Of a stretch of 64,000 nucleotides of DNA, positions 54,836 through 64,000 are shown in pieces. Below the pieces are notes generated by a model. The model made no database searches. It saw only the letters and a list, made by a program, of their open reading frames with translations, and was not told the DNA's origin. Position 1 is the stretch's first letter, and each line of letters opens with the position of its first letter. The DNA is from Sipunculus nudus (Eukaryota; Annelida; Sipuncula; Golfingiida; Sipunculidae), in assembly GCA_026874595.1 (NCBI GenBank), contig CM049316.1, positions 27,697,339 through 27,761,338 on the forward strand. The letters are read 5' to 3'. The position numbers and the translations under genes are program-made.

Positions 54836-57550
54836 CTATATAAATTTGGCCCAGAGCTAAAGAAGATGTGTATACCCAAATATCTCAGCAAGCATGCTTA
54901 TGAGCAATACTAAAACAACCACTGATTTGCTGTCCAAGCTGATATAAACTGAATATAAATGTTCAGCCAGTGATTCTGCCAAGTGCCTCCAGTTATGACA
55001 GAGGTTCCCTAGCTCCCTGGCTCATTATTAGAATGCTTATTGACAGACCAAAATGTTTGATGCCTTGGGAAGAGGTTAAAGTTTTAAGACTTTAAGAATG
55101 CATGATATATTCCTTTGAGCAATAGGAAAATTCCTCATATGTCAGGGAGAAAAAAGAGTTTGTATTATATATAAAGTAATATACACCAAATGGGGTAAAA
55201 AACAGTTGGCACTGCAAAATATCTTCCTTCAGGCATCAGGATGTCAATCTATATGCCTCAGTGTTTAGTATCTGAGCAATCTAACCGACTGGTATAAAGT
55301 ACTATAAACAAGTCAAAACTTTCAGACCTTGAAGGTGTTATCAGTTTCCAGTTCACAGCCTAGCAAGAAAAATCTTTGGGTATATATATATAAGCTTTTC
55401 TCTTTTACTTGGAGCAAAATTTGGTATGACACTTTGAGTCACAACAACATAAAGTATTTATGGTTTGAAAAAAATGAAGAAACTGGCTTGTGGCTTAACT
55501 GGAGCTACCAACATTAAATCTTCAATACATCAAGATTTTTTAAAACTACAGTATAATTTATTTCATGAAAATTCTAAATTCATATAATTAATATATTCTA
55601 TCTAGTAACATGTTTTAATGTACTGTTTCTATTAATTTTCCTTATATTTGAAAATATTATACCACAGAATATATAATATTATTAACATGTCCTTGAAACA
55701 ATTAAAGGATAGGATATAACCTGTGGTTAAGGCATTGGAGTTTGAAGCAGAATTATGCATGGCTCAATTTGCAGTTAGTCCCTCTAAATTGAGGCAAATG
55801 GTGAAATCTTAATACACACTTACATATTCGCTGTATTGTCTATAGATAACTCTAGAGATATTAAAACTTCTGTCCACTCCTAGAGCTTGCATATAAAACC
55901 TGAAATTCTAATGTCTCAATGATATATTTTTTTTTATGGCATATGCCTACCACCTCACTCAATAGACCATATGCCACCTACAGCCAATGTATTTTTTTTA
56001 ATGAAAGTCATTAATAGAACATGCAGTATATCCATAATCTTTTCCTGTTACATCAGTCCCATGAGCTGTTTTGAGAAACTGAGGGAATAAAAGCTGTAAG
56101 GTTGCAGGGAGGCAACACATAAGTACTCCGCAGACAGTGTCCAGGTGAGAATCTATCTGTGGAAGAGAGCTGGTGGCAGTGGGATGTGTATCAGTGAAGT
56201 TTTACGTGGAATAACCCTTTTTTGAACCATGCCCTCTCATCAAAGGAGAATGGCAATTTGTTTTTTTTTTTATTTTATTTTAGGTCATCCACATGAGGCA
56301 AGAAACAATCTGTAAGTCATATTAAGCCATGCTGACACCAGTTATTCAGTCAATACACATTCTGCCTCCGTCAAACGTAGGTTCTATGTACACTACATCT
56401 AAACTCAATATACATGTACCTTTGCCAGGTGGTGAGAGGTATTTTGTTTTACCCTTGAGGTGTCTCTGAGCAACTTAACATTCTGAACAGGATTTGTTAA
56501 AATTTGTTGAGGTTTAAGATATAACACCCACGGAACAATCCATTAAATTTTGAAGGTCATCTGGATCACCGTCATATGATTTTCCATTCAAAGGTGCCTT
56601 TCTTATGGTGACATGGCTATTTCTTTTTGTCTCTCTTAAGGCCAGGATCCACTGTTATAGGGCTAACCAGTGAATGGAGTCCATGAACCATGACAAACGT
56701 ATCCAGTGTTGTTGTACAGTTTTATCAGGAACCTGGTGAAGGTTGTGACCTCTGACCAAGTGCTTTCTAATTTGCATTTAGATTCACAACCATGAAGCAT
56801 TTTCTATACAAAACTCATAAATTCTCTTCCTGCTGCAGTGACCTGAATATATGTTAACTTAAAAAAGATACTTGTTTTATACATTCCACTTCAGACATAC
56901 AGAATGCACAACACGAAGGACATTTACCTGCCAACTGATGGTAGCATATTACAAAGTTTTATGGACTTTTTTTTACGAATGTAAGCAAGATATGGAATGA
57001 ATATATGATTAATATCATAATGAATATGCCTAAATGGTGCAGTGTGAACATACAGCAGACAGAATACTTTGGGCTGAATAAAGTTTTTACATACATGTAC
57101 AATGTACAGTGAAATGCATGCAGATTAAGTCTGCAGTTCCATGCTCACTTAATTGATAAAATGAACTGATTTTTTCAATGTTTAATAAAATTGCCATGAT
57201 TCAGTTAAAATGTTATCTAATTCTGTTGACTACCAGTACTACCAACACTACTGGGCTCATATCTACCTAGAATATAAGACTAGTTTAATCAGATAATTTA
57301 TAATCACAACCCAAAAATGAACCAATTACAAACAATTTTGTCACATTAATTTATCTTACATTTTATTTTAATTTATTAACTCATATATACATAGTTATTT
57401 CAGAAAAAAAAACAAGTTCTTCACAAGATCACAGTTAGAATGCTTCTTAAAACCAGTGGGTGAAGACCATCCTGAAGAAAAGTCGCTATCAATAATATAG
57501 TACAGCAGACAATCAGTGAGAAGCGTTAAAAAGGCAAGGAGTTGTGTACC
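54836..57550. other. AT-rich stretch without recognised features
   Basis: No repeat family and no supported gene. The ORF at 55329-55517 has no family resemblance. Confidence 0.35.
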
Positions 57551-57559
57551 CTCCTGCAT

Positions 57560-57803
57560 CTATAATTCTCCCCGCAGGATCCGGGGGAGCTCTGGAGACA
57601 GTCTCTGATACCTGCCCTGACAATGATTAGACAGGCTGCCTGACACAGACTTCATCATCAAGTCTGGCCATGAACATAAGAACGGAAGATAATATTCTCG
57701 GTGAATACCTAACAAAACACTAAACTCAATAAGAGCACAATTTGTAACAAACTGCCCTGCTTTGTGAGATAAGCACCCAGCTACCCATTCTACCTGCAGC
57801 TAA
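57560..57803 (-). CDS. Candidate terminal exon, ~80 open codons, or a conserved non-coding block
   Basis: The minus-strand frame is open from 57803 to TAG at 57560, including GCLSHKAGQFVTNCALIEFS and later LSPELPRILRGEL. The frame runs on open for another ~54 codons after the TAG. AG acceptors are available at AGCTGCAG before GTAGAATGG (57803) and TTTTGTTAG before GTATTC (57708). Potential poly(A) signals AATAAA lie around 57360-57380. The same DNA is rich in homeodomain-like motifs (GCAGCTAATTAATTTG), so selection on a non-coding element is equally plausible. No family is recognised. Confidence 0.25.
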
Positions 57804-57951
57804 TTAATTTGTCACAGCTCAATCTGTCTTCAGAATTGGACTTCAATTCCTCTCAGTTTTTGTTAAGTCTGCATAAATTGCAAAACAGGAGCCCATGCAT
57901 CGGCCACCCCCAAGCAGTCAATTGTTAAAAAGTGCCGGAAAAAGAATTGGG

Positions 57952-58149
57952 TCACAGCACTTTATCCTCAGTGAATGTACAAGGGTCATAATAACACCTT
58001 TCAGCCTGTCTCAGACAGGCTAATATGTGCAGGAAAAGGCATTTTTCCTTTTGTACCAGTTCTTGGAAAGGTGAGCACCTAGATGATTTTGACATTAGTA
58101 ACTGATTAGTTGTAACAAACATGACACAAACCGAAATATATTTGCACAT
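57952..58149 (-). CDS. Candidate exon upstream of 57803, unknown family
   Basis: The minus strand reads CSPFQELVQKEKCLFLHILA then CLRQAERCYYDPCTF, an amphipathic, protein-like segment. An acceptor is possible at TCATCTAG before GTGCTCACC (58080) and a weak donor at AAAGGTGTTA. It closes at TGA (57954). Whether it joins the frame at 57560-57803 is untested; the phases do not obviously agree. Confidence 0.22.
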   Translation of the reverse strand: MCKYISVCVMFVTTNQLLMSKSSRCSPFQELVQKEKCLFLHILACLRQAERCYYDPCTFTEDKVL

Positions 58150-58581
58150 TACAGTAAGCTGGACACTCAGAACTTCTCAGTCCAATATGTATTCTAACCA
58201 AGAAAACTCAAAGATGAGGCGAGTGTAACTTGGAAATCCCCAGCTGCACTGGTACAGCACTGAGCTCTGCCATTGGCAAAGACCAGTGTGGCCATTTAAA
58301 TAGAACCGTTTGATATCATGGTAGGATGCATATTTAGTGGATAGGCAAATTTTTCTGTGGAAAGGCAAACCTTTTATTCATGCCTAAGCGTTGGAAAGGT
58401 GAACATTTCAAAGTATTACAATCCCTGTTGTAGATAAGACATGACCAGAGATAAAAAGGATAAAATATACCTCAGAATCCATGAGATTAACCATGTATAC
58501 TAAATATGTTCGAGCACTAAACATTCATCTCAGTTATCAGAGAAGTGGGTCCTGAACTTTAAACATTTCAAATGAAGAACA

Positions 58582-58790
58582 GGCTTCTGTGTCATATGGT
58601 CTCTCCCCCCACCCAAGGTGAGTGCTCTGCAGGGTAATGGGAAGGCTGTGCCAAAGGACTGTTTTCACTCACAAACGAGTGCGCCTTTCAGGGGTTACTT
58701 GGTGGTATGACCAAGCAATGGAAGCAGTTTCACACCCACAACCAACAGGTGCAGTGGTCACCAAGCCTGGTAAACATGAGATGATTACAT
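58582..58790 (+). mobile_element. tRNA-derived SINE copy D, internally deleted
   Basis: The head GGCTTCTGTG (58582) is followed after a ~50-base internal deletion by TCAT...CCCCCCACCCAAGG. The body CTCTGCAGGGTAATGGGAAG and GACCAAGCAATGGAAGCAGT runs to CACAACCAACAGGTGCAGTG. The A and B boxes are lost, so it could not be transcribed by pol III. Confidence 0.75.
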
Positions 58791-58799
58791 TTGTTCTGG

Positions 58800-59468
58800 C
58801 ATAGGGCCAAGAATCAGACCATCAAGAGCAGGTGTTGCATGTTTAAAACTTGGAGCTGGATGCACAATGAGATACCACCCTCTCATTGGTCTGATTACAA
58901 TTCTTTGCTCTGGGACAACTGCAGTGTATAACTGCTGCGTGAGGAGCGTATCTTCAGTTCCGTACATTTCTTACCCTGTATCACACATCAAAATGTTTCA
59001 ACCCCAGTTATATACAATATAAACATATATTGCCCCTTCTTTTTGGCTTAAACCATAAAATGTTATTGATCTTCTAATATTACTTTAAAAGTGTTAGGCA
59101 TTGGGTGTAAAATCATATTCAATGACTGAAAGATATAAACCAACCACTGATTGATTATAAATCAATTATTTTATGTACTATCTATATTACTGTGTCAAGA
59201 ATTCAACCAAAATATGGACCAAGTAAATATACAATAATACAATCAATTAAAATCGAATATGAAACAAAACAAATCTTTGATATAAATAATCAATTAATTG
59301 GCACACCACTACTTTATAACCATTGCACAGTGGCACAGTTATTTAAACTTATTTACAGGCTCACGCAGAAACCTGAAATTAACCTTTTCTGATCAATACT
59401 CAGCCCTCCTTTTCTGCAAGACGCTGATATACCTGCCAATTCTACATCCATAAATAATTAACTCACAA
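58800..59468. other. AT-rich stretch, no recognised feature
   Basis: ORFs 58785-58967 and 59192-59392 lack family features. Confidence 0.35.
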
Positions 59469-60184
59469 CAGGGCTTGACATTAACTTTTGAAAGAACTTG
59501 CCTGGTCTGGCAAGCAACATCTAGATTTTACTTGCCTTACATAAAGTTTTACTTGTCCTACTGACTTGTTATACTTTTGATCGCAGGCAAAAACTTTGTA
59601 TGTTCCGCATTACTGTGTTGCATGTTTATTGCATTTTTTGTTAACATGGCTCAATATTAAAGGTTAACTGCTTGCCTGGGGCAAGAAACAGTTCCAGAAA
59701 ATAGTGGAAGGGCAACTAGGAATCACCTCCTACTTTACCCAAGTAAAGGCTTGAAAAAGGATCTTTGTGTTCTTGAATACAACCAATAATATTTGTAGGG
59801 CAATTAAAAATTCAACAAGGGCAAGTTGGAGCTAGATGTTACTTGCCCACTTTCAAAAGTTAATGTCAAGGATTTGTTAACCACTCTGGTTGCTTTCATA
59901 TTCAGGAGGCTTATTTTTCACAATTTAAAATTTTTCATTGTTTTGTCAGGGATCCATTTTTGCAATCTTTTCATGCAGTAATTTTACCTACCGTTGACAC
60001 ATAGTACTATACCCATTATCAGATTATTTAATATGCATGCTAAATCTGGACAATTTGGCTGAGGTTTCTGTTGGATCCTTTGAAAGATCAAGCAAGTATA
60101 AGCTGAATTTGGTTGCATTTATACCATTTTCTGGATCATTATACTTGTCCTGAGCAAGAGGTTAACCAATAATGTTGAGCCCTG
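59469..60184. mobile_element. 716-bp TIR element with an internal second right arm
   Basis: The left end CAGGGCTTGACATTAACTTT and the reverse complement of the right end CAGGGCTCAACATTATTGG are inverted repeats flanked by direct CACAA (59464-59468 and 60185-60189). The left arm CTTGACATTAACTTTTGAAAG (from 59474) also pairs perfectly, over 21 bases, with an inverted copy near 59850-59871. Both arms carry CTTGCC/GGCAAG repeats. No transposase is present. The class is uncertain: the CAGGG end is hAT-like, but the visible duplication is 5 bp. Confidence 0.75.
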
Positions 60185-60189
60185 CACAA

Positions 60190-61495
60190 GGAATAGAAAG
60201 TTGCAATATCACTTTACTGTCCATCAAATCATGATTCTATTCGCTGTATATTGATTAATATAATGAAATGGTGAGCTCAACTGTATTTACTGATAAACAA
60301 AACACATTATTACTCTCAGAATAGAAGTCCTTGTTCTGCAGATGAAACTCATAAATTTATCAAAATATTAGGCTTCAGTAACCACAGTATACTTACTGTT
60401 AGTAAATACCCTGTGCCGAATAACTAATCTATCATATGCACCCTACTGTTAGGCTTAAAAGTAGGTAGGTAATTTTTCAGAAAGTCCCTGACCAAAGAAC
60501 ATTTTGTCATCCAGTGAAGCCCTGAACTTGTGTCACCTGACAACTCATGATTTATAAACTGAGGTTAAGCAGCCACATAACAACTGCACTATGGATGCAG
60601 AGTAGTTCTTTCACATCTCCGCAAAACATGGTTCACTGACATCCGGACATGAAACGACCATCAACAAGGCATCTGTCATATCTGACTGGCTACTGAATAA
60701 ACCTATAGATGTGCAGCCAGAAAATGAGATTATCTATTTTAGTACTTGGTTATGGACCATAATGATTAAATAAGAACAACAGCCAATAAATACATATAAA
60801 CTGTGATGGGCGTGGAAACACTGAATGATGCTCAAATGTGCAGAATAAAAAGATAAGCTGTTCTTTTAATTCCCATTATTCAAAAATAAGCCAAAAAAAA
60901 GGTAGATTCACCCAAACATGATGTTTTTATTGCTAAACTAAGGAGTAAGCAATTTTTTTACTTCGAATTGACCCCTGCAGTATTTGACCTTCATTAGATG
61001 ACCAAGAAATTAAGTCAAAGTGTACACTTACCTGTTTAGGATAAGACAGAGAAAACTTAACAAAATGGCCACGGATGAAATTAATACTCTCATATATATG
61101 CTAAGAGGTATGCTTAAATTATTTCTTTAAACCTCAATATTGTGTTTTGTATAAATTCATATTATTAGACCAAAATTTCACAGGCTTATTTAAAATTCAA
61201 TAATATAAATTTTACCAATTGCACAACGACCAATTTTTATAAAAATTTAAGTGTCATATAACCATATTTCTTATATATTTTTTTAAAAAATACTTTCTTG
61301 TAGATTGTATCCAATGGACATAGAATCCCAATAATAACACCATGAAAGTCTTGAAAACAAAGGTTTTGACATGTTTATGGCTATAAAGCAAAAGACCTAT
61401 TGATACTATGGCTGATCACTAGTATTAGGCTGCACTGACCATAACTTTATCCATGGCTTACTATTAAAGTTCAGCTGACAGGAAAATGTGCTGAT
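60190..61495. other. AT-rich single-copy stretch
   Basis: No repeat or gene was recognised. Confidence 0.35.
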
Positions 61496-61499
61496 CAGA

Positions 61500-62050
61500 C
61501 ATGTCATGTGAAAGGACAACAAGGAGAGGATGGGAAGGATGAAGGTGATGGTGTGATAATCGATCTGACAGTATTCATAAGAGAGATAACTTGGCCTTAC
61601 GCATCACGGCATGTCATAAATATTGGTTCCATAGGACGCTCAAACAGAGGACAGGGTATCTGTTATGCCTGCTGACAGCTGCCGTGCTTTGATTTAAATT
61701 TACTTGGCTTCTCATGCATTTCGTTGAAACGTCACCACCTTTCACTTTTGGGCTGCCATATTTGGATCCCCTGTGAAAACACAGACACTGCCGGAAAATC
61801 GATAGGCTTTTTTCTCTCAAACATCCTGAGCACTTAAGAACAATGGGATGCTGTTCTTAACACATTCTGTTTCTTGATTAAGAACAACAATGAACAGATT
61901 TCTTTCCACTAGAATCTTTAAACAGGCTGCCGTATTAGTATCTCCTTTGATAACACCCATCTCCCCATAAATGAATAAACTTTCTCTCAAAGACCAAGAA
62001 TCACTGAGCACTCTAATTACAGGATGCCCCACTTTTTTTACTCCATTACC
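61500..62050. promoter_or_regulatory. Enhancer-like single-copy block
   Basis: Compared with its surroundings this block is more complex and GC-richer. It has AACAATGG (61839-61846) and AACAATG (61886-61892), SOX type; CCTTTGAT (61944-61951), TCF/LEF type; CACTCTAATTACAGG, homeodomain; and CAGCTG. TTTCTCTCAAA recurs at 61812 and 61982 followed each time by GAGCAC. Two minus-strand ORFs of 68 and 71 codons overlap it without family resemblance. A regulatory role is inference. Confidence 0.3.
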
Positions 62051-62099
62051 TGATCAAGAATGGCACTAAGGGTTCGTTCACAAGATATCTATTACATCT

Positions 62100-62690
62100 C
62101 ACTAGCACCACCTATTGGTGACAACAGTCATTGAGCGTTTGGGTATTACATTATGAGAAAGATCATATATTTATATGGTTTACAGTTACATCTCATGTTC
62201 TCTCCCTGAAATATAATGATATCACCCAATGTTCTGTTCTTAAACCATTTACTAACTCCTGTACACAAGTGGAAACAAAACTTTCACAGGGCTCAGTCAG
62301 TGGTGCAAAATATAAACATAACATGCACACCACCTTGATGCAGTCCAGTGTGACATCTCAAATCAAGATCTTCAAGCTTAAAACGAGTATTTCCTTTGCT
62401 TTTACTTTCATGTTACTTCTATCTCCTTAATTGTGTGGGAGTTGTTGAGAATGTACCCAAGTTCAGAACTCTGGTCATGCAGTCTAGTTAAGAAAAAACA
62501 GGCACAAGTAGACTGTGTTTACTCACACACAGAACCATAACAACACATCAAACAGGTGAACCAGACACAATACATCCATGTCCTGAGATGATACTGCTGG
62601 GAAACTTTTGTATTCAGCTTTAAATGGACTAACAGCAGGAGATAATTAACCTTTATTACTGTAATACAAATGATTTTATGTACCTTTAAA
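62100..62690 (+). repeat. Family 2 repeat, long copy
   Basis: It carries CTCAGTCAGTGGTGCAAAAT, AACATGCACACCACCTTGAT, AGACTGTGTTTACTCACACA, AACAGGTGAACCAGACACAA and AAACTTTTGTATTCAGCTTT, in the same order as 37975-38410. ORF 62131-62430 is repeat translation. Confidence 0.7.
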
Positions 62691-62699
62691 CATTGTTAC

Positions 62700-64000
62700 A
62701 CCAGGATATCCTGGTCATATACAGTCATGTAAATTAACACATTAACTGTCTATTTGAATTGAGAAGAATGTTTGTATAAAGATCAAGTCATGCTCATTTA
62801 CATGACTTGATACCATACTGTGGTTAGCTTCATAGAATCATACTCCCCAAATTGAAATTTTGCAATATATCATTTATTTGGTGTTTTGCAAGTTTCTTTT
62901 CTGGGATTTCACCAGAAACTTATTCTATGTGTAATTTTTTTTTAATATGATTGTAATCTGATACTTGTCCTTATTTACTTAAACTAGTTGAAGTACTGGG
63001 AGAGGCTGGCTATTTCCAATAGTTACTTTGAGTATTTACTGGGTTTTTTTTTTCAAAACTGACCTACCAAGATAGGTGATACAAATAATGTGGTCATGAT
63101 ACAAATGACTGTGCAGATGCGCTGAGGGTGAGTCTTAATTTATCCCGGATGTTTCCTTTTTGTAACCTTCTCACCAATACTGTGAATTTGAAACCCTCAC
63201 AAACATAAAGAAAACCACAGTATGCCATATACTTTGGTATATATATATATCAGCTTTGAAACAATATCAATCACCCCTTCCATACAGTTACCGGTATATG
63301 TCCTAGCTAGATTCCATGTTGTCTAGTGTTTCAACAAAGAAAATCCATGCAATCTAGCATCGTAATTTATCAATGGTTTTCCCTCTTTTCAACTTTCTCA
63401 TGTCATTTCTCATAAGACCCCTGAGCCACAGCACAGAATATATGACATCTGATATCTGAAACAACTTCAAAGCTTGTGGAGCTTTTGTTCATGTAAAGGG
63501 TCCCCTTTTACCCACTGTTTATTAACACAATTACAGCAAATCTGTGCACATGAAAAACAGAAAATGTTCATAATCTGACCTTTACATCTGACCTTCATTT
63601 TGACCCTGACCTTTCACCCATAAGAAAAGCCAGACTGCACAGAATCAAACTCACAAGAGTATTATGGTTTGTGGGCATTGAATCCAAGCCCCACAATGCA
63701 CCAGGACTTCTACATACACCAGCAGTGAAGGTATTTATAAATGTAGTGAAGCGGGCAATGATGTCTGGTCAAATATGTCAGATAAGAATTGTTTCAAGGC
63801 AAATACATAAACATGGGTGATTTTATTTTAAAGACTGCACAAAAGAAATAATATTTTGTTAGCATGTACATGTGAAATGTAAACAGGTGTTTCCTTGAAA
63901 TGTGACAAATTTTTATTTTGATGTTTTTAAAGATCAGACAAGTTACTAATTAAGTCCTTGCTGGCCATTCCCACGGCGCTCCACTGGAAGACATGGAGTA
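62700..64000. other. AT-rich stretch to the window end
   Basis: No supported gene. A short TGACCTTCATTTTGACCCTG and GACCTTTCACCC run near 63585-63615 recalls the TGACCT repeat style but is too short to assign. The window ends in a GC-richer patch. Confidence 0.35.

Noticed and set aside
61614-62032. Two adjacent minus-strand ORFs (68 and 71 codons) as exons
   Set aside because: No splice-site or family support; the block fits a regulatory element better.

Overview
This window looks like nuclear genomic DNA of a bivalve mollusc, or a close mollusc relative. It is AT-rich and intron-like or intergenic. It is packed with tRNA-derived SINEs, small inverted-repeat DNA transposons, minisatellites, and the modular repeats typical of bivalves: TGACCT-rich blocks, GACAGACGGACAGACGG-type ends, and blocks matching GTGACCTCTGACCTCATTAA. 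No bacterial-style operons, rRNA genes or genuine tRNA genes were seen. The species assignment is inference from repeat style and from one conserved gene.

The one confidently coding feature is on the minus strand at 41043-41328. It is the first coding exon of a PPP1R16A/B-type (MYPT3/TIMAP) protein phosphatase 1 regulatory subunit, with a KVQF PP1-docking motif and the start of the first ankyrin repeat. It ends in a good GTAAG donor. No ankyrin-coding exon could be found below it, so its first intron probably fills the left 41 kb and continues outside the window. A few other short minus-strand open segments (2465-2623, 25035-25223, 25911-25980, 57560-58368) look exon-like but match no family I recognise; they are listed at low confidence.

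Layout. 0-6 kb: a 26-bp minisatellite, a tRNA-SINE and a 0.9-kb purine tract. 6-11 kb: mostly single-copy, then a 142-bp tandem array split by a hAT-like insert. 11-16 kb: a foldback element with TTCCCGGGAA palindromes and a hAT MITE nested in an older repeat. 16-17 kb: a SINE split by a 400-bp hAT MITE with a perfect 8-bp target duplication. 19 kb: a pyrimidine tract. 21.8-24.4 kb: a SINE split by an unusual GC-rich CGTACGG-motif element, then a modular repeat split by a TA-flanked inverted-repeat element. 25.5 kb: the C-terminal end of a non-LTR retrotransposon ORF. 30-32.4 kb and 43.7-46.4 kb: two direct copies of a modular repeat that flank the PPP1R16 exon. 46.7-47.5 kb: a repeat nested in a repeat. 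49.7-54 kb: tandem arrays. 59.5-60.2 kb: a TIR element. 61.5-62 kb: an enhancer-like single-copy block.

The window therefore shows the 5' region and giant first intron of one conserved gene, colonised by several generations of nested mobile elements. Islands of more complex, single-copy sequence rich in SOX, homeodomain, CRE, ETS and POU-type motifs may be regulatory. No new multi-gene system was found. The most unusual items are the GC-rich CGTACGG element, the STAT-like foldback, and the module-swapping direct repeats around the exon.
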